64,000 bases of DNA. Origin: Pseudomonas poae (GTDB lineage: Bacteria; Pseudomonadota; Gammaproteobacteria; Pseudomonadales; Pseudomonadaceae). A program made the translations under genes and the position numbers. The stretch spans positions 5,346,001 to 5,410,000 of the forward strand of contig CP034537.1 of assembly GCA_004000515.1 (NCBI GenBank), read 5' to 3'. A model generated the notes under the pieces. The model was not told the origin of the DNA. It saw nothing but the letters and a program-made list of their open reading frames with translations, and made no database searches. Position 1 is the first letter of the stretch, and each line of letters begins with the position of its first letter. Shown here in pieces: positions 21,975 through 33,698 of the stretch.

Positions 21975-22168
21975 CAGGGTTCAGCTCTCAGCGGTGTGGT
22001 GTATTTCAAGGGGCGGGATATTAGCACGTCATGCCCCAGGCCGCCCAAGGCGGGTCCCGAGCATTGAGGGTTCGACAGTTTCTTACACTCTTTAGCAAAG
22101 CTGCAGCAGTTTGACAGAGGCGCCCTTGTTAGCCTGCGCGCCCCACCTATTGCGGACCTCGCAGAAAC

Positions 22169-22476
22169 ATGAACATGCCAAAACGCTGTGCGCGCTGCTA
22201 CTGATCAGTAGCGCCTGCACAGCACACGCCACCAGCTTCGTGATGACCACCGACTTCCTGGTCAGCCTCTCCATGAGTGCCACCAAGGGCACAAGTTCGT
22301 CATTCAAGGATGACAAGATCGTGCAGGCCGCGCGTGATGACGCCGAAGCCTTTGTCGCCAGCGATGGCCAGATCCAGGGCGTGCGCCTGGAATCGGCGCT
22401 GGTGCATATCCGTGAACGCCTGCCTGGGCAAACCTTTACCGACATGCAACTGGCACAGGCCATCGCGGCACTTTAA
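22169..22476 (+). CDS. DUF2388 small secreted protein, one frameshift
   Basis: The ATG at 22169 gives MNMPK; one A is missing from the A4 run at 22180-22183, after which TLCALLLISSACTAHA completes a signal peptide. The mature part (TSFVMTTDFLVSLSMSATKG) is the start of the DUF2388 domain of Pseudomonas periplasmic proteins, ending FTDMQLAQAIAAL. Corrected length is 102 aa. It lies between dnaQ and rnhA on the other strand and converges with rnhA. Function unknown. Confidence 0.72.
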
Positions 22477-22479
22477 TCG

Positions 22480-22932
22480 TCAGCTCTGTTTATAACCGCG
22501 TACATCGTCCACGCCACGGTTGGCCAACTGATCGGCCCGTTCGTTGCCTGGGTGGCCGATGTGCCCGCGCACCCATTTCCAGGTGATGTTATGGCGATTG
22601 CACTGTTCGTCGAGCAATTGCCACAGGTCGGCATTCTTGACCGGTTCTTTCGCAGCGGTTTTCCAGCCGCGCTTCTTCCAGTTGACCATCCACTCGTTGA
22701 TGCCCTTCATCACGTATTGCGAGTCGGTCACCAGCACAACGTCGCAGCGACGCTTGAGTTCTTCGAGGCCGCGAATGGCGCCCATCAGCTCCATGCGATT
22801 GTTGGTGGTATTGGGCTCGCCGCCCCACAGTTCCTTCTCGACGCCTTTGCACACCAATAATGCGCCCCAGCCGCCAGGGCCCGGGTTGCCCTTGCAGGCG
22901 CCATCGGTGAAGAGTTCTACGGTATCGGTCAT
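22480..22932 (-). CDS. rnhA: Ribonuclease HI
   Basis: RNase HI cuts RNA in RNA-DNA hybrids, removing primers and R-loops. The catalytic carboxylates are all present: Asp in [15 protein letters not shown], Glu in [10 protein letters not shown], Asp in [11 protein letters not shown] and Asp in GNERADQLA, plus the flexible-loop His in RGHIGHPGN. The length of 150 aa is normal. It is intact and 29 bases downstream of the methyltransferase gene, so the two are probably co-transcribed. Confidence 0.96.
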   Translation of the reverse strand: MTDTVELFTDGACKGNPGPGGWGALLVCKGVEKELWGGEPNTTNNRMELMGAIRGLEELKRRCDVVLVTDSQYVMKGINEWMVNWKKRGWKTAAKEPVKNADLWQLLDEQCNRHNITWKWVRGHIGHPGNERADQLANRGVDDVRGYKQS

Positions 22933-22961
22933 CGGTTGCTCGGTCAGAAATCAAAAAGGTT

Positions 22962-23718
22962 TTACGTTTCGCTTTGCTTGCGGTTGACCTTGGCCATCGG
23001 CATCGGCACCAGCTTGCCCATCGGCTGGCGTAGCACTTGGCGCACGGGGCGCAAGCCGACCACGATCTTGCGCGCGACCAACAAATAGAAGCCGCCACCG
23101 GACAATTGCCAGGTCCCCGCACGGCGTTCCCAGCCGGCCAGGCGGGCCTGCCACTTGGTCGAGGCAAGCGGCGGACGATAGCACCCGAAGCGGCGTTTCT
23201 CCAGCGCGAAGCCCAGCAGGTTCAGCCAGTCGCCAACCCGCGACGGCGAGATACAGCGCGCCTGGCGCAGCGCGTCGTGGGCAAATACATGGCGCAGCCC
23301 CCAGCTGCTCCACGGGTTGATGCCAATAATGAGCAAATGGCCACCCGGGCGCACACTGCTCGCGGCTTCACGCAGCAAGCCGTGGGGCGACAAGCAGAAA
23401 TCCAGGCCGTGCTGCAATACCACCACATCGGCAGCATGCTCACTCAACGGCCAGGCTTGTTCTTCACAGACAATTTCCACCCCCGGCAACGGCGCCCCCA
23501 GGCGCACGTTGCGTTACCTGCGGTGCGCACGGCGGCGTCTGGGCCGACGGGCCGTAATGCACCAGGTAACCCCCGAAGAACCGCCCCAGCTCGTCTTCGA
23601 GCATGCGCCGCTCCTCGTCCAGCAGAAATTGCCCGACCGGCCCGGACAGCCACTCACGGGCTGCGCTGATCAGGGCCAGCCATTCAGGATCGGCCTGGGC
23701 GAACGCTTTATCAGTCAT
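22962..23718 (-). CDS. SAM-dependent methyltransferase, one frameshift
   Basis: A class I methyltransferase next to rnhA and gloB, the position of PA1814. The N-terminal part ([18 protein letters not shown] ... [16 protein letters not shown]) and the C-terminal part ([20 protein letters not shown], then [16 protein letters not shown]) are in different frames; one extra base at 23515-23516 separates them, and removing it reads [17 protein letters not shown]. Corrected length is 251 aa. It is divergent from gloB with 65 bases between. The substrate is not known. Confidence 0.82.
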
Positions 23719-23783
23719 TGCATTCTCCAACTCGCCTAGACGTTCTAAGATGCACCAATGTGTTCAGCTTGGCGAATCGAAGA

Positions 23784-24550
23784 ATGATACAGATCAGTGC
23801 CCTGCCCGCCTTCACCGACAACTACATCTGGTTGTTACAAGACCCTCAGACCCATCGCTGCGCGGTGGTCGACCCAGGCGACGCCGCGCCCGTGCTGGCG
23901 TGGCTTGAGCAAAACCCCAGTGGTCCCTCAGCGACATCCTGATCACCCATCACCACCACGACCATGTCGGCGGTGTCGAACAACTCAAGCGTATCACCGA
24001 CGCCAAGGTCTACGGCCCGGCAAACGAGAAGATCCCTGCGCGGGATGTGGCGCTCAACGACAACGACCGTATTAAAGTGTTGGGCTGGGATTTCGACGTA
24101 TACGCCGTCCCTGGCCACACCCTCGGCCATATCGCCTTTTATCACCAGGGCGTGCTGTTCTGTGGTGATACGCTGTTTGCTGCCGGCTGCGGGCGTCTGT
24201 TCGAAGGCACGCCGCAGCAGATGCACACCTCGCTGGAACGCCTGGCCGCCCTGCCCAACGACACCCTGGTGTACTGCACCCACGAATACACACAAAGTAA
24301 CCTCAAATTTGCCCAGGCGGTGGAACCGGCGAACGCCGATATCGCCGAACGCGTGGAAAACGTTCGCCAATTGCGGGCCCGTGGCGAGATCACGCTGCCT
24401 TCGAACCTGGCGCTGGAAAAACGTACCAACCCCTTCCTGCGTACCGCTGAAACATCCGTTAAACAAAAAGCGGACGAACGGAATGGCCGTGACAACCGCT
24501 CTGGGGCCGAGGTGTTTGCTAGCTTGAGGGCTTGGAAAGATAAGTTCTAA
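23784..24550 (+). CDS. gloB: Hydroxyacylglutathione hydrolase (glyoxalase II), one frameshift
   Basis: GloB splits S-D-lactoylglutathione to D-lactate and glutathione, the second step in methylglyoxal removal. The metallo-beta-lactamase metal-binding motif THHHHDH is at about residues 54-60, with further ligands in [25 protein letters not shown] and YCTHEYT. One C is missing from the C4 run at 23915-23918 (reads [13 protein letters not shown] when restored). Corrected length is 255 aa, normal for the family. The start [16 protein letters not shown] is the conserved glyoxalase II N-terminus. Confidence 0.93.
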
Positions 24551-24648
24551 GCGGATGCAATCTGATACGTATTTTCTGAATGGTTGACCGGAACCAAAGT
24601 GCTTTCTAGAATCGCCCGACATTTTTGCCCGGAACTTACTTCCAGCCA

Positions 24649-26061
24649 ATGTCGTCATCTATTCGTAAATCCAACCATTCAGACGCATTGACCCGCCTGG
24701 CTCAAGCTGTGGCGGTGGCTGTGTCCGCGACTCTGGCGGGCTGCCAATCGACAAATTTCGCTGCACAATCCACCGTGCAACCCAAACCCAATCTTGCCGC
24801 CAAGATCAAGCAAAAACCTATTTGGCTCTCAGAGAAGCCCAGCCCCGAAATACCCCAGGATGTCTGGGAGCGCATGCGTCGGGGCTTTCAATTGCAGGAC
24901 GGTCTGGGCGTCAACCCGCGCATCGAGCAACAGCGCCTGTGGTTCGCCAGTAACCCCTCCTTCCTGGAGAACGCCGGGGAACGCGGCAGCCTCTACATTC
25001 ATTACATCGTCGAACGCCTTGAAGAACGCAACATGCCCCTGGAACTGGCGCTGCTGCCAGTGATTGAAAGTGCCTACAACCCGATGGCCTATTCGCGTAG
25101 CGATGCGGTCGGCCTGTGGCAATTCATCCCCTCCACCGGGCGCTACTTCAACCTGCGCCAGACCCGCGCCTACGACGGTCGCCGCGATATCACTGCCTCG
25201 ACAACCGCCGCCCTGGACTATCTGACTCGTCTGCACGATATGTTCAACGGTGACTGGCTGTTGGCCCTCGCGGCTTACAATGCCGGCGAAGGCACGGTCA
25301 GCCGGGCCATCGAGCGCAACGAAAAGCTCGGCCTGCCTACCGACTACTGGAACCTGCCACTGCCGCAGGAAACCAAGGACTACGTACCGAAGTTCCTGGC
25401 ACTGTCCCAAGTGGTGCTGGCGCCCGAGGCCTACGGTGTCAACCTGAGCCCGATTGCCAACCAGCCGTACTTCGAAGTGGTTGAAGTCAAGCAGAGCATG
25501 GACCTGTCACGGGTCGCCGCGCTGGCCGAGATCGACGAAGACGAACTGTTCCAGCTCAACCCGGCCCTCAAACAACGTACCACTCTGGACGGCCCCCAGC
25601 ATCTGCTGGTGCCGACCTCCAAGGCTCAATTGCTCACCAGTACCCTTTCGACGATGAAGCCGGAAGAATTGCTGAGCATGCGCCCGAAAAAGCCGGTGTT
25701 CGACGAAGTCGAGACCGCGCGTGTTGCCGGGCGTAGCCGTAGCTACAAGGTGCGCAGTGGCGACAACCTGACGATGATCGCCAAGGCGAACAAGGTCGAC
25801 GTGCATGACCTGCAGCGCTGGAACAAGCTCAACGGCCAGGCCCTCAAAGTCGGCCAGACCCTGGTCATGCAGGACACGCGCAAGCTGGTCGCCAAGGCTG
25901 ACAGCAAGAAGCCGGTGCAATACAAGGTCAAGAAAGGCGACTCGCTGTACATCGTCGCCAAGCGCTTCAACGTTGAGATGCAACATCTCAAGCGTTGGAA
26001 CCCACGTACTGGCCAGGCGTTGAAGCCAGGGCAGATGCTGGTGGTTTCCGGACCAAGGTAA
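24649..26061 (+). CDS. mltD: Membrane-bound lytic murein transglycosylase D
   Basis: MltD is an outer-membrane lipoprotein that cleaves peptidoglycan to 1,6-anhydromuropeptides. It has a lipobox (LAGC, Cys near residue 25), an SLT domain whose catalytic Glu is in LPVIESAYNP (near residue 139) with AVGLWQFIPSTGR and ALAAYNAGEGTV, and two C-terminal LysM modules starting YKVRSGDNLTMIAKANKV (about residue 364) and YKVKKGDSLYIVAKRFNV (about 423). Length is 470 aa; intact. The start MSSSIRKSNHS is preferred over an upstream in-frame ATG at 24625. It precedes the npp operon as in P. aeruginosa. Confidence 0.94.
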   Translation: MSSSIRKSNHSDALTRLAQAVAVAVSATLAGCQSTNFAAQSTVQPKPNLAAKIKQKPIWLSEKPSPEIPQDVWERMRRGFQLQDGLGVNPRIEQQRLWFASNPSFLENAGERGSLYIHYIVERLEERNMPLELALLPVIESAYNPMAYSRSDAVGLWQFIPSTGRYFNLRQTRAYDGRRDITASTTAALDYLTRLHDMFNGDWLLALAAYNAGEGTVSRAIERNEKLGLPTDYWNLPLPQETKDYVPKFLALSQVVLAPEAYGVNLSPIANQPYFEVVEVKQSMDLSRVAALAEIDEDELFQLNPALKQRTTLDGPQHLLVPTSKAQLLTSTLSTMKPEELLSMRPKKPVFDEVETARVAGRSRSYKVRSGDNLTMIAKANKVDVHDLQRWNKLNGQALKVGQTLVMQDTRKLVAKADSKKPVQYKVKKGDSLYIVAKRFNVEMQHLKRWNPRTGQALKPGQMLVVSGPR

Positions 26062-26064
26062 ACC

Positions 26065-26166
26065 CACATGGGAGTTGGCTTGTGTGGGAGCTGGCTTGCC
26101 TGCGATAGCATCGAATCGGTGTATCTGAAACACCGAGGTGATGCTATCGCAGGCAAGCCAGCTCCC
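26065..26166. repeat. REPIN plus a partial extra REP half
   Basis: The doublet at 26083-26166 pairs gtgggagctggcttgcctgc with gcaggcaagccagctccc, with a nested inverted repeat (gcatcg...cggtgt / acaccg...gtgatgc). Just before it (26065-26080), acatgggagttggcttg looks like a diverged extra half. It separates mltD from nppA1. Confidence 0.82.
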
Positions 26167-26292
26167 GTTTGTTCTCCACATGGCTTAACGCCGGGCCAGC
26201 CCTTGGTCGCGCTTCCAACAGCCTTTTCCAACCGGAACAAGCTGTTACTGTACCGATCATAAAGCCCAAGCCGCCTGGATCGGATCTCTGAC

Positions 26293-28121
26293 TTGAAGCG
26301 TCCCCTCCTTCTACTAATAAGTCTGGCCTTGAGCTTTGCTGCGAACGCGACGATTACCGAGAGCCACGGTTACACGCAGTTCGGCAGGCTCAAGTACCCG
26401 GCCAAATTCACCCACTTCGATTGGGTAAACCCTGCAGCGCCGAAAGGCGGGACCTTGCGGGTCATGGCATTTGGCACGTTCGATACGCTCAACCCCTATA
26501 CCTTCAAGGGCTCAAGCCCGGTTTCCACGGCCAACTTCCTGCAATACGGCGTCAATGAGCTGAATGAGCCATTGATGGTCGGTACCGGGCAGTACGCGCC
26601 GTCCGGTGATGAGCCCACCTCCAGCTACGGGCTGATCGCCCAGTCGGTGGAATACAGCGAAGACCGCAGTTGGGTGGTGTTCAACCTGCGCCCCGAAGCG
26701 CGCTTTCACGATGGCCACCCCATCACCGCCTCTGACGTGGCGTTTTCCTATCGCACCCTGCTGACCGAAGGCCACCCGCAGTACCGCACTAACCTGCAAG
26801 AGGTGTCGCGGGTCGATATCCTCAACCCCACCGTATCCGTTTTGTGTTCAAGCGTGCCGGCAACCCGCTGCTGATCCTGCGCCTGGGCGAGTTGCCGGTA
26901 CTGCCCCAGCATTACTGGAAGAACCGCGATTTCAAGGCAACCACCTTCGAACCCCCGCTAGGCAGTGGCCCATACCGCATCAGCAAGGTCACGCCTGGAC
27001 GGCAGTTGGTGTTCGAACGGGTAAAGGACTACTGGGGCAAGGACCTGCCGGTCAACCAGGGTTTCTACAACTACGACAAAGTCGAAGTGGAGTTCTACCG
27101 CGACAGTGACGTGGCCTTCGAAGCCTTCAAGGCAGGCGAATTCGACATCTACATCGAGCACCAGGCCAAGAACTGGGCGACGGGCTACAACTTTCCCGCG
27201 GTCAACCGTGGCGACGTGATCAAGGCGCAGATCGCCCACCAGATCCCGACCCAAAGCCAGGGCCTGTTCATGAACACCCGGCGGCCAACCTTTAGCCAGA
27301 CCAAGGTGCGCGAAGCCCTGGGGTTGATGTTCGACTTTGAATGGACCAACCGCACCCTGTTCAGCAGCGCCTACAAACGCACCTTGAGCTACTACCCCAA
27401 CAGTGAGTTCGCCGCGACCGGCGTGCCGGTGGGCCACGAATGGCTGATGCTCTCGCCCTACCGCGAACAGTTGCCGATCAACCTGTTTACCCAAGCGTTC
27501 AGCCTGCCCCAGACCGATGGTCGTGGCATACCACGCGACACCATGCGTCGTGCGCTGGCCTTGTTAGGCGAAGCCGGCTGGAAACTGTCGGGCCAGCGCC
27601 TGCTCAACAGTGATGGTCAGCCGCTGCGCTTTGAGATCCTGCTGGTCAATCCGAACCTGGAGCGCATCCTGCAGCCCTATGTAGAGAACCTGATCAGTAT
27701 CGGCATCGACGCGCGCCTGCGCACGGTAGATCGCGCCCAGTACAAGCAACGCCTGGATCAGTTCGACTTCGACATGATCCTGATGACCCTCAACCAAACC
27801 TTGAGCCCCGGCCTTGAGCAGTGGCAGTACTTCCACTCCAGCCAGGCGGCAATCAAGGGCAGCAAAAACTATGCAGGCATCGCCAACCCCATCGTCGATC
27901 ACCTGCTGGAACAACTGCTGGCAGCACAAACCCGCGACGAGCAATTGGCCGCCGGGCGTGCCTTGGATCGAGTGCTGCTGTGGCAGCACTACAGTATTCC
28001 CAACTGGTACCTCAACTATCATCGCCTGGCGTACCGCAACCGGTTCGCCTTTGTTACCACGCCGCCCTATAGCCTGGGCTTGAGCGCATGGTGGCTGAAA
28101 GCTTCGGAGAAAGCCCAATGA
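26293..28121 (+). CDS. nppA1: Peptide ABC transporter substrate-binding protein NppA1, one frameshift
   Basis: This is an SBP family 5 (OppA/YejA-like) periplasmic protein and the first gene of the npp operon. In P. aeruginosa NppA1A2BCD takes up peptides and peptidyl-nucleoside antibiotics. The apparent start is TTG at 26293 (MKRPLLLLISLALSFAANA, a signal peptide); no ATG fits. The YejA-type start HGYTQFGRLKYPAKFTHFDW and EARFHDGHPITASDVAFS are present. One C is missing from the C4 run at 26826-26829, between ILNP and HRIRFVFKRAGNP. Corrected length is 609 aa. Its TGA overlaps the nppA2 ATG. Confidence 0.87.
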
Positions 28122-29948
28122 TGCATTTGCGCAACGCACTGCTCGCCAGCCTGCTTCTATGCAACGTGGCCCACGCCGCTCCACAACATGCCTTAACGTT
28201 GTACAACGAACCTCCCAAGTACCCGGCCGACTTCAAGCACACCGACTACGTGAACCCCGACGCGCCCAAGGGCGGCACCTTCCGCGAGTCCAGCCTGAGC
28301 GGTTTTGACAGCTTCAACCCGTTTATCAGCAAGGGCGTGCCCGCCGACAACATCAACCTGATCTACGATACCCTCGCCACCCAGAGCCTCGACGAACCCT
28401 TCACCGAATATGGCCTGGTGGCCGGCAAGATCGAAAAGGCCCCGGATAACAGCTGGGTGCGTTTCTACCTGCGTCCTGAAGCCCGCTTCCACGATGGCCA
28501 CCCCATACGTGCCGACGACGTGGTGTTCAGCTTCCAGACCCTGATCAAGGACGGCACCCCGCTCTACCGCACTTATTACGCCGATGTTGACGAAGTGATC
28601 GCCGAAGACCCGTTGCGTGTGTTGTTCAAGTTCAAGCGCACCAACAACCGCGAATTGCCGCTGATCCTCGGCCAACTGCCGGTCCTGCCAAAACACTGGT
28701 GGGCCACCCGCGACTTCAACAAGGGCAACCTGGAGTTCCCGCTGGGCAGCGGTCCCTACCAGGTGGCCGAGGTCAAGGCCGGGCGTTCGGTGCGTTACGA
28801 GCGGGTCAAGGACTATTGGGGCAAGGACTTGCCGATCAACAAGGGCCTGTACAACTTCGACCAGCGCATCACCGATTATTACCGCGACGCGACGGTGGCG
28901 CTGGAGGCCCTCAAGGCCGGGCAATTCGATTACTGGGCCGAATTCAGTGCGAAGAACTGGGCAAATGCCTACAACGTTCCCGCCGTGGCCGAAGGGCGCC
29001 TGATCAAGGAAGAGATCCCGAATGGCAACCCCACGGGGATGCAGGGTTTCGTGTTCAACGTGCGCAAGCCGATGTTCGAAGACGTGCGCGTACGCAAGGC
29101 GATCAGCCTGCTGCTGGATTTTGAATGGAGCAACAAGCAACTGTTCAACGGTGCCTACACCCGCACCCGCAGTTACTTCGAAAACTCCGACATGGCCGCC
29201 ACCGGCCTGCCTGGCCCGGAAGAACTGGCGATCCTGGAGCCGCTGCGCGATAAAATCCCGCCGCAGGTGTTCACCGAAGCCTTCGAACCGGCCAAAACGG
29301 ACGGCAGCGGCATGATCCGTGCGCAGCAGCGCGAGGCGTATCAATTGCTGCAGGAAGCCGGCTGGAAAATCGTCGACGACAAGATGGTCGACACCACCCG
29401 CAAACCGGTGAAAATCGAGTTCCTGCTGGCCCAGACCGAGTTCGAACGCATCCTGCTGCCGTTCAAGCGCAACCTGGCGGACTTGGGGATTGACCTGGTG
29501 ATTCGCCGGGTCGACGTGTCCCAATTATCAACCGCCTGCGCTCACGGGACTTCGACATGGTGGTGGGCAGCTTCCCGCAATCGTCGTCTCCGGGTAACGA
29601 ACAGCGCGAATTCTGGAAGTCCACCAGCGCCGACAAGCCTGGCAGCCGCAACTACATGGGCCTCAAAGACCCAGCTGTCGACCTGTTGGTGGAGCAGTTG
29701 ATCGATTCGGACACCCGCGCCAGCCTGATCGCCCACGCCAAGTCCCTGGACCGTGTGCTGCAGTTTGGCTACTACGTGATCCCCAACTGGCACATCAAGA
29801 CCTTCCGCGTGGCTTACTGGAACAACCTCGGTCATCCAAAGGTTTCGCCGCTGTACGACGTCGGCATCTCTACCTGGTGGAGCAAGCCGAATGTGCAACC
29901 GCCGACTCCCCCCAGACGAGCGCCGATCCGGCGAGCGGAGGCGATTAA
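28118..29948 (+). CDS. nppA2: Peptide ABC transporter substrate-binding protein NppA2, two frameshifts
   Basis: The second SBP family 5 protein of the operon, about 610 aa after correction and clearly a paralogue of NppA1 (shared KDYWGKDLP and EARFHDGHPI segments). MMHLRNALLASLLLCNVAHA is the signal peptide. Its ATG overlaps the nppA1 stop (ATGA) with GGAG upstream. A base is missing near 29527 (VSQ-INRLRSRDFDMVVGS) and another near 29900 (NVQPADSPQTSADP after correction). The TAA at 29946-29948 is immediately followed by the nppB ATG. Confidence 0.87.
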
Positions 29949-31022
29949 ATGCTGGCCTATATCTTTCGCCGCCTGTTGCTGATCATTCCGACGCTGTTCG
30001 GGATCTTGCTGATCAACTTCATCATCATCCAGGCCGCCCCAGGTGGGCCGGTAGAACAGATGATCGCCAAGCTCGAAGGCTTTGACGGCGCCACCAGCCG
30101 CATTGCCGGCGGCGGTGCCGAAGTTGCAGTGGCCGGTTCCAGCTACCGGGGCGCCCAGGGCCTCGACCCGGCGCTGATCAAGGAAATCGAGAAGATGTAC
30201 GGCTTCGACAAGTCGGCGCCGGAACGCTTGTGGATCATGGTCAAGAACTATGCCCGCCTGGACTTTGGCGACAGTTTCTTCCGTGACGCCAAGGTCATCG
30301 ACCTGATCAAGGAAAAGATGCCGGTGTCCATCTCGCTCGGGTTATGGAGCACGCTGATCATGTACCTGGTGTCGATCCCGCTGGGGATCGCCAAGGCCAC
30401 GCGCCACGGCAGCCACTTTGACGTGTGGACCAGTTCGGCGATCATCGTCGGCTACGCGATCCCGGCGTTCCTGTTCGCAATCTTGCTGATCGTGGTGTTT
30501 GCCGGTGGAAGTTATTTTGACTGGTTCCCCTTGCGCGGGCTCACGTCCAACAACTTCGACGAACTGAGTTGGGGCGGCAAGATCCTCGACTACTTCTGGC
30601 ACCTCGCGCTGCCGATCACCGCCCTGGTGATCGGCAACTTCGCCACCATGACCTTGCTCACCAAAAACAGCTTTCTCGACGAGATCAACAAACAGTACGT
30701 GGTCACCGCCAAGGCCAAGGGCCTGACCAACCACCGCGTGCTCTACGGCCATGTGTTCCGCAATGCGATGCTGCTGGTGATCGCCGGCTTCCCGTCGGCC
30801 TTCATCGGCATCTTCTTTACCGGATCCTTGCTGGTGGAGGTGATCTTCTCCCTCGACGGCCTGGGCCTGATGAGCTTTGAAGCGGCAATCAACCGTGACT
30901 ACCCGGTGGTGTTCGGTACGCTGTTTATCTTCACCCTGCTGGGGCTGATCGTGAAACTGATCGGCGATCTCACCTACACCCTGGTCGATCCGCGTATCGA
31001 CTTCGCCAGCCGGGAGCATTGA
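29949..31022 (+). CDS. nppB: Peptide ABC transporter permease NppB
   Basis: An inner-membrane permease of the DppB/OppB/YejB family, 357 aa with about six membrane segments and an N-terminal one ([21 protein letters not shown]). The cytoplasmic EAA loop that contacts the ATPase is in [19 protein letters not shown]. It begins directly after the nppA2 stop and is followed by nppC one base after its own stop. Intact. Confidence 0.93.
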   Translation: MLAYIFRRLLLIIPTLFGILLINFIIIQAAPGGPVEQMIAKLEGFDGATSRIAGGGAEVAVAGSSYRGAQGLDPALIKEIEKMYGFDKSAPERLWIMVKNYARLDFGDSFFRDAKVIDLIKEKMPVSISLGLWSTLIMYLVSIPLGIAKATRHGSHFDVWTSSAIIVGYAIPAFLFAILLIVVFAGGSYFDWFPLRGLTSNNFDELSWGGKILDYFWHLALPITALVIGNFATMTLLTKNSFLDEINKQYVVTAKAKGLTNHRVLYGHVFRNAMLLVIAGFPSAFIGIFFTGSLLVEVIFSLDGLGLMSFEAAINRDYPVVFGTLFIFTLLGLIVKLIGDLTYTLVDPRIDFASREH

Positions 31023-31023
31023 G

Positions 31024-32043
31024 ATGAATCTATCCCCCCTCAATCGCCGCCGGTTCGAGCGGTTCAAGGCGAACAAGCGTGGCTGGTGGTCGCTGTGGCT
31101 GTTCCTGGTCCTGTTTGTGCTGAGCCTGGGCGCCGAACTGATCGCAAACGACAAGCCGCTGGCGGTGCACTTCGATGGCGACTGGTATTTCCCGGCACTC
31201 AAGCGCTACCCGGAGACCACCTTTGGCGGTGAGTTCCCGCTGGAGGCCAACTACAAGAGCCCGTATATCCAGGAATTGCTCAAGGCCAAGGACGCCTGGA
31301 CGTTGTGGGCGCCGATTCCGTTCAGCTACCAGAGCATCAACTACGACCTCAAGGTACCGGCCCCCGCGCCGCCTTCCAGCGTCAACCTGCTGGGCACCGA
31401 TGACCAGGGCCGCGATGTGCTGGCCCGGGTGATCTACGGCTTCCGGGTGTCGGTGCTGTTCGCCCTGACGCTCACGGTGCTCAGCTCGATCATCGGCGTG
31501 ATCGCTGGCGCCTTGCAGGGGTTCTATGGCGGCTGGGTCGACCTGGCCGGGCAGCGATTCCTGGAGATCTGGTCCGGGTTGCCGGTGCTGTACCTGCTGA
31601 TCATCCTCGCGAGTTTCGTGCAGCCCAACTTCTGGTGGCTACTGGGCATCATGTTGCTGTTCTCCTGGATGAGCCTGGTGGACGTGGTGCGCGCCGAGTT
31701 CCTGCGCGGGCGCAACCTCGAATATGTGCGGGCTGCCCGAGCATTGGGCATGCAGAACGGCGCGATCATGTTCCGGCATATCCTGCCCAATGCGATGGTC
31801 TCGACCATGACCTTCATGCCGTTCATCCTCACCGGCGCCATCGGCACCCTGACCGCCCTGGACTTCCTTGGCTTCGGTTTGCCGGCGGGCTCGCCGTCGC
31901 TGGGCGAACTGGTGGCCCAGGGCAAATCCAACCTGCAAGCGCCGTGGCTGGGCATGAGTGCCTTTGCGGTGTTGGCGATCATGCTGAGTTTGCTGGTGTT
32001 TATCGGCGAGTCCGCTCGCGATGCCTTCGACCCGAGGAAATGA
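31024..32043 (+). CDS. nppC: Peptide ABC transporter permease NppC
   Basis: The second permease, DppC/OppC/YejC type, 339 aa. It has the OppC N-terminal domain ([20 protein letters not shown]) and the large periplasmic insert typical of YejE-like permeases ([20 protein letters not shown] region at about residues 50-120). The EAA loop is [19 protein letters not shown] and the inner segments follow ([20 protein letters not shown]). Intact; the nppD ATG comes one base after its TGA. Confidence 0.93.
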   Translation: MNLSPLNRRRFERFKANKRGWWSLWLFLVLFVLSLGAELIANDKPLAVHFDGDWYFPALKRYPETTFGGEFPLEANYKSPYIQELLKAKDAWTLWAPIPFSYQSINYDLKVPAPAPPSSVNLLGTDDQGRDVLARVIYGFRVSVLFALTLTVLSSIIGVIAGALQGFYGGWVDLAGQRFLEIWSGLPVLYLLIILASFVQPNFWWLLGIMLLFSWMSLVDVVRAEFLRGRNLEYVRAARALGMQNGAIMFRHILPNAMVSTMTFMPFILTGAIGTLTALDFLGFGLPAGSPSLGELVAQGKSNLQAPWLGMSAFAVLAIMLSLLVFIGESARDAFDPRK

Positions 32044-32044
32044 G

Positions 32045-33642
32045 ATGAATCAGGACAATCTGATCGAAGTCCGCGACCTCAGTGTAGAGTTTGTCACCGG
32101 TGACCACTCGCACCGCGTGGTGAACAACGTCAGCTTCGATATCAAGCGCGGCGAAACCCTGGCACTGGTGGGCGAAAGCGGCTCCGGAAAATCGGTGACC
32201 GCCCACTCGATCCTGCGCCTGCTGCCCTACCGCTGGCGCGGCACCCCTCCGGGACCATCAACTACGCCGGGCAAGACCTGCTCACGCTGAAAGAAAAAAC
32301 CATCCGCCACATTCGCGGCAACCGCATTGCGATGATCTTCCAGGAGCCAATGACCTCGTTGAACCCGCTGCACTCCATCGAGAAGCAGATCAACGAAGTG
32401 CTCGGCCTGCACAAGGGGCTGCAAGGCAAGGTCGCCACCCAGCGCACCCTGGAATTGTTGGAATTGGTGGGCATCCCCGAACCGCACAAACGACTCAAGG
32501 CCCTGCCCCATGAGCTGTCCGGCGGGCAACGCCAACGGGTGATGATTGCCATGGCCCTGGCCAACGAGCCGGAACTGTTGATCGCAGACGAGCCGACCAC
32601 GGCCCTCGACGTGACGGTGCAATTGAAGATCCTGGAACTGCTCAAGGAGTTGCAGGCACGCCTGGGCATGGCGTTGCTGTTGATCAGCCATGACTTGAAC
32701 CTGGTGCGCCGCATCGCCCATCGCGTGTGTGTGATGCAAAAGGTTGCATCGTCGAGCAGGCCGATTGCGAGACCTTGTTTCAATCGCCGCAGCATCCGTA
32801 CACCCAAGAGCTGCTGGCGGCGGAGCCTAGCGGCGGGCCAGCCGGCAATGAAGTTGGCCCACCGCTGCTGGAAGTCGATGACTTGAAGGTGTGGTTCCCG
32901 ATCAAGAAGGGCTTTTGCGCAACACCGTCGATTACGTCAAGGCGGTGGACGGCATCAACTTCAGCCTGCCGCAAGGGCAAACCTTGGGGATTGTTGGCGA
33001 AAGCGGTTCGGGCAAATCCACCTTGGGCCTGGCGATTTTGCGGCTGATCGCCAGCAAGGGCGGCATTCGCTTCGAAGGCCAGCAACTGGACACACTCACC
33101 CAGCAGCAGGTGCGCCCGCTGCGCCGGGAAATGCAGGTGGTGTTCCAGGACCCGTTCGGCAGCCTGAGCCCGCGCATGTGCGTCAGCGAGATCGTGGGCG
33201 AAGGCCTGCGCATTCACAAGATGGGCACACCCGCCGAGCAGGAAACCGCGATTATCGCGGCGCTCAAGGAAGTGGGCCTGGACCCGGATTCCCGGCACCG
33301 CTACCCCCATGAGTTTTCCGGTGGGCAGCGTCAACGCATCGCCATCGCCCGTGCCTTGGTGCTCAAGCCGAGGCTGATCCTGCTCGACGAACCCACCTCG
33401 GCACTCGACCGTACGGTGCAGCGCCAGGTGGTGGAATTGCTGCGTAGCTTGCAGGCCAAGTACAACTTGACCTACCTGTTTATCAGCCATGATTTGGCGG
33501 TGGTCAAGGCGCTGAGTCACCAGTTGATGGTGGTCAAGCATGGGCAGGTGGTAGAGCAAGGCGATGCCAGGGCGATTTTGCTGATCCGCAGCATGCCTAT
33601 ACCCGGCAACTGCTGGAAGCGGCCTTCCTGGTACCGGCCTGA
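32045..33642 (+). CDS. nppD: Peptide ABC transporter double ATPase NppD, four frameshifts
   Basis: A YejF-like fused ATPase with two nucleotide-binding halves. Each half has a Walker A GESGSGKS (near residues 43 and 319), a signature (LSGGQRQR near 158; FSGGQRQR near 424) and a Walker B ([24 protein letters not shown]). Four single bases are missing: near 32242 (GGC for GGCC), in the A4 run near 32740, in the T4 run near 32914 and in the T4 run near 33574. Restored, the protein is 533 aa ending [15 protein letters not shown]...VPA at 33642. It closes the operon. The density of indels here suggests poor local read quality. Confidence 0.88.
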
Positions 33643-33698
33643 CACAACGCGGCCAGTGTGCAATGATCCGCTCTCTCTCCCGGGATGGAGGCTCCACC

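Noticed and set aside
32045..33642. Programmed ribosomal frameshifting in nppD
   Set aside because: Four shifts in one ABC ATPase, at unrelated homopolymers and without slippery heptamers and downstream structures that I can see, fit sequencing error better.
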